Assembly: GCA_013398955.1 (NCBI GenBank) | Contig: VWPU01010332.1 | Coordinates: 1-64,000 of the forward strand | DNA length: 64,000 bases | Direction of reading: 5' to 3' | DNA from: Callaeas wilsoni | Taxonomy: Eukaryota > Chordata > Aves > Passeriformes > Callaeidae | In this document: one piece after another, positions 38,901 to 55,800 of the stretch | How positions within the stretch are numbered: position 1 is the stretch's first letter | Layout of the letters: each line of letters starts with the position of its first letter | The notes under the pieces: generated by a model | Database searches by the model: none | Told to the model about the DNA's origin: nothing | Seen by the model: only the letters and a program-made list of their open reading frames with translations | Translations under genes and position numbers: made by a program

Positions 38901-41900
38901 CTGTGTACCCGCTCTCCTTATGGCTGTTGGCAATGCCTGTCCTCAGTTTTGGTGATCAATCACTTCATTTAACCATTGAACTCGCACTGGAGCAGTTAAA
39001 GGTTGGGTGTAAAACGATGTAGGTGAAAGAACCCTTCCTAAACGGCACAAAAAAGCATGTTTTCCTAGAATGTGGTCCCAGGGATAAAGGTCTTTTGCCA
39101 ACTGGATTGCAATATATGGCTTAGAACAGAGATGTCATCATGCCAGGAGGAAAGCAAAATCATACCAAACACACACTGCAGGAAAACTAAGATAGAAAAT
39201 GACGGAGAAAAAAGAAAAGGTGAAACACTGTTCCTCATGTAAAGGAAACAGGTGGTTACAGAATTTAACTGCTACATACAATCACACTTGAATTTAATTT
39301 CATAGATTTGTTTGAGCAATAATTGGAAAATCATTTTCTGGCAGCTCATTTGCTGGCATTGTGTATCTGCAGACAGTGATTGCATTACAATGAGAAGTGG
39401 GATGCCTGTAATGAGAAATCCACCATCCCGCTCTATGCCAGCTCCTGTGTTGTTAAGCAGTACATGAAGCAAAGCAAAGCACTGGAGGGAGTGAGAACAT
39501 GCTCAGAAACAGCAGTACGTGAAACTCCAGCCCATAACTCACATTTTGCCATAGCACAGAAGGTTCCATGTCTCCTCTAAGCTCGACTTCAGACCATTCC
39601 CACCTGACAGAAATGAAGCTGCAGAACATGAGAAATATTAGAGAGGAATTCCAGGACTCCTCAAAAATAAGGAAAAAACCAGTGAGTTTTGACTGTTCCA
39701 TTTAACAGGACAAAGCCTATAGACTGTGAAAATTACCAGAATTGACATTCAAAATGATGAGTCAGGTCCCTGAAAAAATAATGAGATGGACTACAAAATG
39801 AAAAGACATTTAAAAGAAGAATGCCACTGGGAATTTTTTTTTTTGCCTTCTGATAAGTGAACAGTGTGTGTGCCCTTCTTTCAGGCACCCAAGAGAGGGG
39901 GCTGGGAGGAATATAGAGAGATTTTATATTCTCCTCCTTGTTTCAGTGTCACTAGCCTGAATGGCATTTGCTCCTGTGTCATCCGATGCTGTCATGGTTG
40001 CTGTGCAACTTCATCTCCCCTGCCAGTTTAATAGGGAACTTTGTCTGCTTGTGCTTAGGTAATATTTTAATGTTATTTCAGCAGCTAGAAGGATCAGGAG
40101 TTTAATCTTTCAAAGAAAAAATGTACCACTAAAATATCTTTAACTTTATTGTCAGCTTGGAGCTTTAAGAAAAATACCAGAAACCTTGCAATTTACAATA
40201 GCATCTTTAGATTTAACAATGCTGGAAAAAAGAAATCCCACTTGTTGCACTAAATCCAGCACTGAGGGGTTTGCACAGGTATTAGGTTTTTGATAAAAAT
40301 GGCACGTAGCCAATGCTACCAGTGATCATGCATGTGCTATTTATGTTCTGGTATTTGCAGCATAAAATCATAGATTGTGAAATCTCCCGTCCCAGCAGCT
40401 GAGGTGCAGATGGGCGTAGCGTGAAAGAATGAAGGGATAAGAATAGAAACAAAATGTTATTTTTGACACGATGCCTACTCATGGTGAGGCATTTGTTGCT
40501 TTTCATGCTAGTGAGGAGATAATCATGGGGTTTTTTTGCAGACGGAAGGGATTTGTACCCTTATCTACAGGACTTTTAAAATTCTCAGCAGTATTTCTAT
40601 ACATAACAGGACTGATCCTAGTTATTTATCATTAGGAAAAACATCTGTGAGGAGGCTGTTGTTCTGTAGCCCACTCACAACCAACCCTTCTTGCAGAATA
40701 ACTAATAAAAAGAATACTCCCTTGTCATCCTATATCAGGTATTATGATCCCCAGGGTCTTTCTCTTGTGGGACCAGTGTCCTCCTCTGGGATGAGATGTC
40801 ACCAAAATCAAGGGAAGTTTTGGGTGTCTTGCAAGACATCAGGCTAAGGAGTGATAGCTGCTTGTAAAGGAGTGGGTTAGAATATGGTTCAGTGGTTGCT
40901 GCAGACAAGACAATATGTCAAATCTCAGTTAAAATTCCATATGCTCTTAAATTTATTTAAAAAAACATTCCTGGATTATGTAATGTGTAAACCCAATTCC
41001 CTAAGTTTTCAACAAAATACTAGCAGTTCACTGCTTCAGATTTGTGTAGCAGACCATTCACAAGCAGTCTGTCTGTGCAGTACTCTGAAGTGTTTTTGTA
41101 GCATTGTGAGATTATCAGAGAAGTGGTGTGATGGTCGGGAGACCCAGCATTCCAAACCCTCAAGTGAAACAATGAGATTGGAAATCATCTTGAGAATAAT
41201 CTATTTACAAACATTTTATTTCTATTGAATTTTTTTTTTTTTTGATTCAAGATCCTTACCCTCTACTTGATGGTGCTGCTTTGGGAGTTAGTTGTCAAAG
41301 GCAGACTGGCCTCAAGGCTTAATACCGTGAAAGCAGGTGGGAGTGACATTTGTAAAACAGGAAAAGGAGGGGGAAAGGATGTGAGGACAGACCAGGAGGC
41401 AAAGGAAAATGCCTGGGCTCTGTGTCATGTAGGTGTCCCTGGGAGAGATGTAGGGTAGATGGGCAGGCGTAGGAGGATGTGGGGAAAACGTCTCCAGGCT
41501 GGAGAAAGAACAGGATAAGGCAGGAGTGGTCGAAGTAGGAAACACAGAATCTCGGCCCCACTACTGAGCCCAAGACTTGGTTGCCCTGCACATAAATACC
41601 TCTGAACTCCCTTGGCTGCACATGTGTGTCACCCCTGCACTGCCTTTTGCTCAGAGGATGACGGCTGGGTGCAGCAGCCGCATTCAGGGCAGCAGCAGTG
41701 CCTGTGCTGAGTTCTGCTGCTGGCCCATCTGGGGCCATGGCTGCTCACACCCGGAGAGAACACTGACATTGCAAAACATGTTCAGGTGTGAAAAATAACC
41801 AGCATGAGTGTTTCTGATTAAGTAGTCAGGCTATTTATTTTTTCCCATGAGATGCCTTATTCTGACTTCTGTGACAATGGCCACAGCCTGGAGGACCTTG

Positions 41901-44900
41901 CCTTCCAGCCTGCAGAAATTGGGGAATGCAGACCTCTGAGTGGGGCTATAAGCAGGTCCCTGGCGTGACCAGAAATTAAAGATTTTGAGCTGGGCTGGGA
42001 AGAGAGACAGACCCACAACCCAAATCTTAGTGATATCTCAGCACTTTATAGTGAAACTAGGGGATGAAAGAGGGGAGTTTGAATAAAATGCTGAGTGAAG
42101 AAATCCCAGCAGTGCCTGCTGCACTTTGAAGACATTTAAGGTGTCAGCAGATGCTGCTCAGAACGACCTGCCTGGTGTATGAGGGAATCCTCAGGAAGAG
42201 GGTCCAAAACGTAATACAGAGAGTGCTGCCCTGGAGTACTTGGATTATAGCCCTGTCTGTGCTGCAGTGTTGCTCAGTAACATTATTGATTTATTTATTT
42301 ATTATTTTTGTCACAGTGGTAGCTAATTGTTCATTCTTTGTTTTCTGGCTCTGATTCTGTATTTTGTTCTGTTCATACTCTTATTTGCATTATTCCAGGG
42401 TTTGATTCTTCCTTGGCTGTGGGTTGGGTGAGGGAGCAGGGAGGGAAAGAAGAGAGCAGCTTTGCCTCTTCTCCGAGGCAGCTTGCTGTCCCTGGCACTC
42501 TGCCTGGTGTGCTGAGGCACTGGAGACGTGACTCTCTCCTGCTGCCTCATGAGCCCTCTCTGCTCAGCTGGAAAACATAACGTGCCCAGCCCCAGAGCTT
42601 TCCGTGAGCCAGCTGAGTGACCTGGCTCTGGCCGGTGTGGGCTGGAGGGTGCTCAGGTAACGGGAGGCAAAATCAAGTCCCTGATCAGCTTCTTCTCATT
42701 GCAGTTTTACAGTTGGTTCATAAAGCACTTCCCATCAGTAGTTTATGGTTCTCCACCACCAATCTGTTGTTTATGCATCTCAAATGCCTTGATGGCGGGG
42801 TGCCTGAAAAATAAAATAATTGTCCTGTAGCAGTTTGTTCTGTTTTATTAACGATTAAAGTATTTATCAGTGTAATTCCCCATTAAATTTGCTCTTTGCT
42901 CCAAGCCTCCAGGGGCCCTTCTTGAATTTGCCAAGTGTGAGACATTCATTTTGCTGAAATATCTTCTGTCAATGACACTGTTATTATCATCAATGTGTGT
43001 AGCTATATCTGTCTAACACTTTCCATTTATGACCCTCTGTCCTTATTAATGTAGATATATGAGTAGTGACATGGCACCAGGGTTTGGAAACATTTGCAGG
43101 CTCATAGTTTTACTGAAAAAGAGTCAACTGGTGTAAATTGACACAATGCCGTGGACTTCAGTGGATCTATTTCAAATTCCAGCTGCTGAACATTTAGCAT
43201 GTAGTAATCTTGCTGAAAATCAGTGGATCTGTGGATGATACAAGGCTCTAACCATTTGTTTCAACACTTCCATTACTGCTGGTAAAAGGGATTAGAGGCA
43301 AAGATGTTAATTCTGAATGGTTACTGTGCTGAGGTGAACAAGAGGTAGAGATAAAACTGTAAGGGCATGATGTCTTGAGCTAGTCTCATCAACACAGTGA
43401 ATAGAAATTACTTTTCATTTTTCAGGGTGAGAAGAGAATAATTAAGTCTTTGTGAAAGACAAAAATGATTAGGAAGAGAAAGTAGGGCATTAGGCTTTGT
43501 GTGGACCTGCAAAATGTGCCCACATAATTTTCTCATCTCACCTCCAGGGAAAAAACATTGATATATCTACCTTATATCAATGGAGATAGATTTTTTTTTT
43601 TCCCCTTGTGAGTCTTGAAAGCTTCAATTGGGTGTATTTGCTTTCTCATAAATTTGATATTAAAATAACAAGAGACCTTCCTGACCACGTATATAGTCAA
43701 ACCCCCAGATTACTTGAATTTTTGGGATGTAGAAACGGGTGAAAGAGCAAGGAAACAAAGTCAGTGTGCAATCCACACCTGATGGTCAGTAAAATTGAAG
43801 GGGTGGATAGCCCATCCCTACTTCAATGAATGCAAACAAATGACATATTTACAAAGGATACATTTGCATAAAGACATGTTTGAAAAGAAAACATCTAAGC
43901 CATATTTAGAAGATGACTGAAAAGAAGGGGGTTTGAAATAGCAATGTTTCAGGAAAGAGGCAGAGGCACTGTTTTGTTAATGCGGGGATTAGCAACTTAA
44001 TTAGCTCAATCTTTAATGCAGGAAATTACCTAGTAAAAATGAGACTAGTTAACATTTGCAAGGACTTAAAATACTTAAATTAGCAAAGGACAGATTTTCA
44101 ATGACACTTTTATGTCTCCTAGATAATTTTTTTTCTCTAGACGACAATTTTATTTTTAAAATATTTCTGCTATGTTGTCCCAAAGGTTAGAAGTGAGTTT
44201 ATGTCTTCTGGTGAGGTTGAGAAGAGTACTGGGGACTTTTCTTCATCTCACCGCCATATAAAAATGGTCTTTAATTTCCTGATACTATCATCTTGTTTGC
44301 TGAAGGCTGTGTCAAGATGAAAATAGTGTGACTTTTCCTAGGTAGCCCGCATGTAGGAAACAGCAGTGATGTTGAATGTGATCTTAGATCTGGCTGAGAC
44401 AATTTTGATCTCAGTTACCTAAATATCATCTTTTCATCACAATGATTTTATGGCTAGAAGCCTCAGCCAGGTGGTCCCCAAAACTGCACATGGTGAAGAA
44501 ATAGACTGAAAGACCTTGAATCAGTTGTATGTGGTAAGAACCACAAAGTCATCGTGGGAGACAGAACTTAGTCAAGTATTTCTCTGTAGAGATCACATAT
44601 GTTTGTGGGACAACATAGTTTCAAGGTTGTACTTCTAAACAGCTGACCTGTGGGTTCACTGACATAGCTAAAAAATTATTGTCGTTGCACTATGTTAATG
44701 TTTCAGTGTCTCTTTGAGTCAGACAGCCTTGTTATCACCCTTCATAATAAATGGGCACAAAGGGGTTTTTTTTTTTGCTTCCTTTGTTTCAAAGTGGTTT
44801 TTTTTGTGCTGAATGTAACCAAAAATAAAAATGTACTTTTAAAGTATTATTTTTAAAATAATCCTAATATTTATACTGTTTATCAAAGCTAGTTGCTTGT

Positions 44901-45028
44901 AATTAGGCCATCCCAATAGCTTGGTTAGCTAGAAATGGTTCCTTCTCACACAAAAAAAGAAAAGAAATAAAACAGAAGAGACAGTCTTGAAAGAGATTTC
45001 AATCAAATGTTAAAAGGTTAAATCAACT

Positions 45029-45036
45029 AAAAAGAA

Positions 45037-45124
<88 letters not shown>

Positions 45125-45148
45125 AAAAGAAAGAGAAAGAAAGAAAGA
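45029..45148 (+). repeat. (AAAG)n microsatellite, about 120 bp
   Basis: Nearly uninterrupted AAAG tetranucleotides run through most of this segment, with small interruptions (AAAAG and GAGAAAG) at both ends. It is all purine on the transcribed-sense strand. Such tracts are length-polymorphic and can form triplex DNA. It sits about 620 bases upstream of exon 5. Confidence 0.97.
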
Positions 45149-45768
45149 TTAAAAGTATTCCCATCAAAGTAAAGTTATGCTTTATCTGGGACAATAACAA
45201 CTGAAAAATTAAAAGAGAAATATATTTTGTATGATTATGTTCCTTTAGGCTTACTTTCTTCTATCTGTACTCCTTTAATGCGATGTGATTCTTTTACTGT
45301 ATAATGGTTTTTTCCTTCTTTTAGTGGCTAAGCAGTAAGAATGAAGGGTTGGAAATGGGACTCATTGTTCCAACAGGACAAAAGCACTCTGTTAAAAAAA
45401 TCCTATGGTTGTTGTTGCTTCCTTTTTTTTCACTTTTCCAAAATAAAACTTAAAAACATTTGTCCCATGACCAGGCATTTCAGCTTTTGGATTATTTGGT
45501 TCAGTATTGTACATAAAACATTCACTGGTGCATGAGTGGGGACCTGATGCTGTCTTCTCTGCCTCTGGTCAGCCAGCGCAGGCTGCGCGTGCCCGGTTTG
45601 ATCTCACACTTTGACTCCACAGCTCTCATGTGCTTAAAAGCTCAACGGTGAGACGAGCCCGGCCTTTGAAGAGTTAAGATTTGGTCTTGATCCTTTGAAC
45701 TCTAAGTGTGGGCCTTTAGATGAAACCTGTAGATGTCTAACATTTTTTTTTCTCCCCTCTAATTTTAG

Positions 45769-45851
45769 GCTTACTTTAACCTTGTCTTGTCCCATGGACT
45801 TGAAGAATTTTCCTATGGATGTACAGACATGTACAATGCAGCTAGAGAGCT
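45769..45851 (+). CDS. GLRA2: GLRA2 exon 5: Cys-loop
   Basis: This 83-nt exon completes Arg165 and encodes residues 166-192 plus one base of Phe193. It holds the defining Cys-loop of the superfamily: Cys172 and Cys186 separated by 13 residues ([13 protein letters not shown]), with the central Phe-Pro-Met-Asp motif. Glu191 near the end is the loop B residue that contacts the glycine amino group (alpha-1 Glu157). The acceptor has a good pyrimidine tract (TCTCCCCTCTAATTTTAG) and the donor is T/GTGAGT. The longer open frame that runs on past the donor is not part of the protein, since the family continues Phe-Gly-Tyr, which exon 6 supplies. Confidence 0.97.
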
Positions 45852-46799
45852 GTGAGTGCCCAATTGCTTTACCTATCGAGTAACAAGTTTTTACCCTAAC
45901 GTTCAGTGATTAGATTGTATTTACTTTATCATATTTGTGTGGTGAGACTCAGTATTCCTATTTTGTAAGGGAATTATGTTTATCGCCATAATGTGAGGGT
46001 TGTCTGTTTCTGTGGTGTTCCTGCTCCCTTATCTTTCTCCCTCCTGGATCACATCACCTTACCCATCAGAGCTGCATCACTTCCAGGGGGAAACACAGCA
46101 ATGCTGTGTGGGAGAAATTATTAAATCTCAGAAAAGTGAGAACAATTATTACATAGCCAGGAATTCGCTATGTCCGATTGAGTTAGGCTCCCTTTGGGAA
46201 AATGGAAGCAAAATGCCTGATGAAGCAGAGGTCCTGTTAGTGATACTGAAGCTGGTATGCTAAACACGGGCAAGGCACGCCCTGGGGAGCAGCACGCACC
46301 CTTCGTGCTGGGCAGCTGCCAGCACACACCACAGCACTGCCTCATCCTGACCAGGTGACAGTCAGGCAAACCCAGGGGTGGCTCCGACTGTGGCAGGTGC
46401 CAGTGATCGTTCCCAATATTCAGCAGGTACCAGTCCTCCCTGGTGTTTTTTTTTATTTAGGGGAGAAAGGATTTAGCTGTATGGCTATGAACTGTGGGCT
46501 GCCACCTGCCTTTGTGCCCAGAGAATCTTAAACTGGTTTGGGCCAGAAAAATTTGTTTTTAGTGGCAAACCAGGGCAATACTTCAGAATGTAACAGTGTT
46601 TGCTTCTTGCTTTTAATAGAGTAATGCTGTGGTTATAGCAACAGACAACTAAGAGGAATCGTGCTGTTGTTAATCCAACAGTTTGAAAATGTAACTGACA
46701 TAACACATATTGCAATGAAAGACATGCTTCTCAGACGTAAGAACATTTGCTGTTTCCTGGTCAGTTGCCATCTGATAAACTCTGATTTCCTTATTGCAG
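45852..46799 (+). other. GLRA2 intron 5
   Basis: This 948-nt intron has donor GTGAGT and acceptor GATTTCCTTATTGCAG. It contains nothing recognisable. Confidence 0.94.
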
Positions 46800-46937
46800 T
46801 TGGCTACACCATGAATGATCTGATATTTGAGTGGCTAAGTGATGGACCTGTGCAAGTTGCAGAGGGTTTAACCTTGCCACAGTTTATTTTGAAAGAAGAT
46901 AAAGAACTTGGTTATTGCACAAAACATTACAACACTG
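46800..46937 (+). CDS. GLRA2: GLRA2 exon 6: loops F and C of the binding domain
   Basis: This 138-nt exon completes Phe193 and encodes residues 194-238 plus one base of Gly239 ([20 protein letters not shown] and onward). Cys232 starts the second disulfide typical of glycine receptors (partner Cys243 in exon 7). Tyr236 and Thr238 are loop C glycine contacts (alpha-1 Tyr202 and Thr204). Pro219 (mature 192), codon CCA at 46877-46879, is the position recoded to Leu by C-to-U RNA editing in mammals. Asp226 replaces the human Glu. The acceptor is CTTATTGCAG and the donor ACTG/GTGAGC. Confidence 0.97.
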
Positions 46938-49389
<2,452 letters not shown>

Positions 49390-49764
49390 TAATTTTGTAC
49401 CACGAATTTGTTTTTGATAACAAATGTTTGTGCTACTCTTTTAAATTTCAGAAAGGTCTGTGTAAATATGTATCTGATAAGGATATGTGAGAAAATGGTA
49501 ACAGTGTGATGCTAAACTTGCAATATCCTTGCATTTGGATTAAGGAATGTTTCTGCTGTTTTGGTGGATGGCTGAATGGTGCAGCAGTATGAATTTTGAA
49601 TTAGTTTGTAGTCATCTTGACACTTATTTTTGAGTGTTTAGAAACCAGATTTTCTGATGTATTTAGATATCTTACTGGATTTCTTTCAGACTGGGGTCTT
49701 TAAAAACACTGGACTGTTAGCCTCTCATATATCTTGATGTTTCTAGATATGGCACTTAGTCCAA

Positions 49765-49805
49765 TGAATATATAAATATATCCCTCAAAAATGTATATAT
49801 ATAGA
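49765..49805 (+). repeat. Short TA-rich tract
   Basis: TATAAATATAT and ATATATATA segments lie in intron 7. Simple sequence only. Confidence 0.6.
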
Positions 49806-52800
49806 ATACATGTATGTTGCATGTATACACCTAAAAGATTTCTTTGGAGAACCTTTTTAGTGTGGAACTGCTGATGTCTTTGTTTCGCAGCAGAATTTGT
49901 CCATGTTCCACTCATTCAAGTGTCACCTGAAGACCTTCATCCCCTCTATGCACAAAAATATCTTCTCATTCAAATTTTATGGTCTTTTTAATCCTAGCCG
50001 GATGCTGTAGATGGATTTACAGATTACAGACTGGATTCTCTGTTTAGTCAGGCTGACAGCTCTTTTCAGCATAGGCACAGCCCAAATGCTTCTGATAACA
50101 GCATTCCCAGCAGAATTTAATGTGCAAGCTCAGGTTTTGTACAATTTTCTGGAAGGGAGCTCAGAGGCAGCTAAGTTTGCAATAGTCTAAGGCGTTATGA
50201 GGTATACTCCCTGAAGAGTCCTTTTCCAGCAGTCCAGCACCACAGGGACTGGGATCATAGCATCAATGAAAAGCACAAATTTTGAGTGTTTGTGTAGATC
50301 ATGATCCATTCCAAGAAAGCATGCTGGATATTGTGGTGCTTCACCCTCAGTATCACATTTAGTCTCATTCCAAACATGCAAGGTTTGCAAGTGGAGGGCA
50401 ACTTCAGAAATACAGGGCAACTCTGAGAAGCGCACAGATTGTGTTATTCCTTTGTTGGTAATGAGAAAGTATCACTTAAAAATCTGGTAAGTACAACATT
50501 TGGTTCAGCTTCACTTATTCACTTGGAGATATGCATAATTTTCCATGCAAGCTGAAAGCCTCTCATATATTAACTCAGAATTTCAAATGGAAAATTTATT
50601 AAAGATTTGTGCAGACAATTCAGTCGGTATTATCAGTGAACATTTTGAAAAGAAAATCTGAAAAAGTAATCTTGGCAAGAAGCATACAGGCTCTTTAAAT
50701 AGCAAGTTTGGAGTCGCTGAAGACTGTGTCTAGATGGCACAACAGGAATCCATGTGAAATATTCCAAGTTTCTTATAACTTATCTGCTTGAGAACTATAG
50801 ATTATACAATCACTGTAGTGGAGATTCCCACCCACATTTCCTACTGGGCAAACAAACCCTGCCAAGAGGCTCTGCAGTGTTAGCGTGCCCCAAATGCTCA
50901 CACTTTAGAAGGTGTTTTCATCATAGGCTTTTGATCCAGCGGAAGTGTTTTCCTTTTTGCATTCTGTTGTGTTTGAGTAGAAAAGTATTTGCTGGGTGGA
51001 AGAAATGGGAAGATGCAAAATATGTTGACCATGATATGTTAATTATTGGAGAGGTTCTTCTCCAGCCTCAGGATTAAATACATTTATCTCAGCAGCTGTC
51101 AGAGTACAGAGGTGCTCTGCCCATACTCCATCTTCTCCTGTTCTGCTGTGTTCCTTTGCCAAAAGACAGGCTCTAAGAAAAGTATCTCACCAGGAAGCCC
51201 AGTATGCTTACTTCAGTCAGGCTGCACCTGGCTGTTGCATTTTCTCTGTGTAATTCAGCTGAGCTCTATTTTATGGCTTTGATCTCTATATGTTAGTTAA
51301 TCCTTGTGGGGACTTTTGAAGGGGTGTCAGTTGACTTAAAGATGTGGTTCTAAGTAAATGCCAGCATTCCAGCCAGCTGACTCCCACCCCAGATGACTCA
51401 GGTGCTTGGAGAAACATGGGCACCACTCAGGTCCTGAATCACCAGTACCTGATTCCTTACACATAGAAGCAGGATTTTCTTGCTATTGCTGTTGCAGGCA
51501 CTTAGCTATTTTAAAACCCCATCTGTAGCTCAATATCAAAATTTTATTTATTAATAAAACCTGTCCAGCTGAAGTGCACTTAGAAATAAAAATATGAAAA
51601 GAATTGAATCAAATCAGTGTCAGATCTGAAGTCTTAAAATCCCTGTTTAAAAATAATGGTTTTATAAGCCCTGTCTACATATTGCAAGACACAGAAAGTT
51701 AGACTGCCAATGAAACATCCACTTAAAATTTGCTCCAAGCGTGAATGTCTAACAGAATAAGATATTTCAGGAGGGTTATTTTTGCAAGAATACTGAAAAA
51801 ACAGATGCAACTTTGCTTTGTGAAAGCAGCCTAGGATTGAATACAAGAGCTATAATTTCCCCATCCTTCTTTGAGTCCTGTTCTTATTAATATAGATTTA
51901 TGCAATTTAACTTTAATTTACCCAGTTTCATGCCAAGAGTTTCTTTCCATTCGTCTCTATTTTAATAGAGCTTTACCACAGAAAACAAAAAAGTATCAAA
52001 ACTTGCCAGCTTTAAAGGGAATAATTCCTTTACCTAGAGAAAGGCAAAGAAGAATTGTGATAAGATTCCTTAGGTTTTTTTGCCTGTTTCCAAGTTACTA
52101 TCTAAATGACTAAAGTGTTACTGTTTAGAAGTAATTACCTGCATATTGTTCTCAACCCTGGTGTAAGATAACACGACAATGTTCTGTTTGCTTAAAATTG
52201 CTCTTTTCCATATTAATAGCTAACATTCATTTCCATACATGGATTTCATAATAGTAGGTCATGGCAACACAGACATTAGGCACTCAGCTGTTGAAAATTA
52301 AACCTAAGATTGAGATTGCTGAAAAGAAAAGAAAATAAAAGGAAATGAAAGATTGAAATTAATTCAATCTGAAGCTCATATTTTCTGCATATAAGAGAAG
52401 AATCTAGAATATACTCTTCTAAATGAAATATGTTTCTTTGGTAAATTTTGTAGTATTTCTGTAGAATTACTATATTTGGAGTATTTTGTAGTTCTCTCTA
52501 AGAATATAGGGTGAAATTCCAATAACAACAGCATAGTAATAAAGAAATCAATATGCTTTTTTTCCTTACTCCTCTGAAAAGTTAATTTCTTTCTTACCAA
52601 AGGCAAGAGTAGACTATGAGACAGATTACATCACAGCAAAGCTATTGTTCTAGGAACGGTGACCTGCAGTGCCTGTTTCAGAAAGCAGAAAGGTGCTCTT
52701 CCTCCACAGTTTTAGCATAAACTGAGCAATAATGCACTGTGAGTCCACGAAATAATGATTTTCTGTGTAGGAACTATCTGCAGAGAAATATTCACTGTGG

Positions 52801-55800
52801 AGCTAATCTCTTTTAAGGTAATGAAGTTATTTTGTGTTTGTTACAGAACACTTGTGAGGGGTCCTGTAACCAGAATTGCCCTAGTTGGCTGTGTTAGAGG
52901 GCGGTAAAGAACTCATCCAGAAAGCTGGGATGGAATACCCTACTTCCAGTTTGACCAATCCACCACTGGCATGCCCAGGAATGGTGATCCAAAATAGCAG
53001 GACTCCTATAATCAGTTCCTCTTCTCACATGTTCATGTGTATAAGTCTTACCCACATCCGATACCCTTATGTCTGGATTCCTCTGGTCACGTCATCACTT
53101 TCCACTTAGAAACTCCATCTTGGGTAATGTTTGTGCACCCAGCTGCACCAGTGGCTCTTGCTGATCAGCCAGCTGAGCAGAAATCCTGGGAGCCAGCTGG
53201 GTGATCCCTGTGAGCACACATCCACAGTGAAATCTCCACAGAGCGCTGAGCTTTCTGTGTGAGTCCTGTGCATGAGCCAGGGACATCCCTTGCACCTAGG
53301 CTGTGCTGGGCTTCACCTCTGCAGAGAAACTCCAGGGCACAGCAGCGAGGAGCCTGATGTGACCTACTGTGCATCCATGCAGGGCTGGCACAGGCTTGTC
53401 CTCTGGAAGTATCAGACCCCCTGGCACAGAGGGCACTATGCATCCATCAAAACAGGGCTGGGGATTGTCTGGGCACCTCAAGGGACACCTAGACATGTGT
53501 CTTTGCTTACAGCCCCAGATGTGTATAAGCTGGGGGGAATTCAAGAGCCAGTAGTGCAGACTTGTTAAGAAGTGTTACAAAACAGTTCTTTTCTTCAGAG
53601 CTTTGAAGCACCATTTTCTTGCTATTCTTTTTGCTGGTAAATGGCTCTCCTGTTGAATCAACAGAATAAAAAGTTTGAAAGGATTTTCAAAAGAGGCATT
53701 TGAAAGAATAATGAGTTCTCTGCTGTGCTAGTTGTGTATTTTTCAGATTGCTTTCTTCTTAAAACACTTACATAAACCAAACCTTAGCAACAACAGTCCA
53801 AGAAAATGAGTTCATTTTAATGCCAGAAAGCAAAACATTTCAGGATATTTTAAGTCGAGTGATAGCAACTGTATTTTACACAGTTGCATAGCATTCATAT
53901 TGTGTTACTTTAATGCACAGTGCTTAATAAATGCATTTTCTGTCCCCAGGGAACAATCTGTGCAGAAAAAAAGTCTCATTCAAAGCTCACCAAAACTTCT
54001 GGGAGTCCATTCGTTCACTTCATTTTGCTTTAAATCACTACATACATTACCAAATGCAATAAAAGCATAGGGGCAGAGACTTGCAAAACCAAAGCCAATG
54101 AAGTCTATCCCTTTTGGCAGTAAATTGCTGGTTTTATGTGTCATCCACTATCCCCAGCATATTTGGAGATTTTTAAAGCTTCTTGGGCTTCTGGCAGGCC
54201 AGTCTCTCCTTTTTTTGAATGCCAGCAGCTATCAAGTAAAGAAGATACAAGAAGATACATTTTGTTCTGTGTTCATTTGTTTTCATAGGAAGTAGAGCAC
54301 CAAAGGTGATCACTTACTCTTTCATTAACAAAGCACAGAGATGATATTGTTGTGGCATTATGGTAAAAAAGCAACAATGAAGTAACTTGGAATGGAAGCA
54401 ATTTTTTTGACAAATTACTTTTAGTCTAGTCTCAGGATCTGAAGAGGAAATATAGAAGTAATTTGGCCATCATGAGATTTGTTAATTGGCACTTGGATTA
54501 TGTGGGTGTCTGAGCATTTTACACACTGCTTAACTAATTAAGACAACCCTTTTTTTATAAGCTATTTTACAAATTCCTGTTAGAGACCTAATGGTCCTAA
54601 ACCTTGATACTTTAATGTGTCTGCTCTACATCATATATTTATGTATCCTGATAGTGGTACTGCAAACAAATTAAGCTTTTAAAAAATTTGTTCAGGACCC
54701 TTAAGTATTTTATTGGTTGTCAGTTTTCTGAAAGAGTGAAAGAGGGTATCCTGTCCAAACTCTTGGGAAGTCAGGCTGCATTGTCAGGTAGCCATGAGGA
54801 GCTACTCTTCAGTCATTTGCCTACACAGAAATGTTTTAGAACTCACTTGTTTTGTTAATTTCCAGCATTCTTATATAACTTTTTTTTTCTGTTCATATTG
54901 TAGTTTTAGCATACAACATATATTCCTTCTTTTAATAATATTTAAAAGATCTTGAATCCTACTTTAACTCTTTTTTTGGGGGGGAGGGAGAGGTTGACAA
55001 AGCTAGGTACAACTAATTTTTGTATTGAGACAATATTTTCAATATCCATTGGTGTATTCCACACAGTATTTGAACCTGGGTACAGAAATCTGTTCTACTC
55101 TCTATGACAAAGGAAGTCATATAGACTGAACCTAATTTTCAACAAAAAAGTTCCAAAAGTAAAAAAAGCTTTTAAATAAGTGAACATTTTTTTGCATACT
55201 GAGACTTATTGAAATAATTAAATGTGTACAAACTGATTGGGACTAAATATAGAGTTTTGTGTGTAAATAAACAGTCCTATAAAATGCTGTAAAAAAATTT
55301 CTGAGAAGTAGTTTATAAGCACCTGCTCATAACTTATAGTTCAAGAAAGGTGTTTTCTGGTTCTGCTCTACAATTTTTCATATTCCATGTCTTTCTTCTT
55401 ATTTCTTTTCCCTTTAATTATGTTTTCTCAATAGTGGTTTTGAGGCAGGATATTAATGTGTGTGTGCTTGAGGGCAGGAGGTTGTTTGAACGGCAGTGGG
55501 AGATGTGGTACATGCATCAGATGATATGTGGTGTAGCAGGGAGAACTTCCCAGCCACTTCAAATATTAATAGCAATGTGGCCATGTTAGTACCAGCTTGA
55601 AAATACGTCCTCGGCCCTGATTAAAAGAATATGTGATGCCCAGAAACTTCTCCACTGCTTCCAGCTACAGCAGCTGGTCTTGTAAAAGATGCTTTCTTTT
55701 CTTGCAAATTTTGCACCTTTGAGATCTAGGTAGATACAGAGCTAGCCTGTGAAGTTGCAACTTCATTGGGAGCAGAAATCTCAATTAAAATGATGTTGGA

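Noticed and set aside
52850..53570. GC-richer segment with several 60-98 codon frames
   Set aside because: No frame shows family motifs; overlapping frames on both strands suggest composition rather than a gene.
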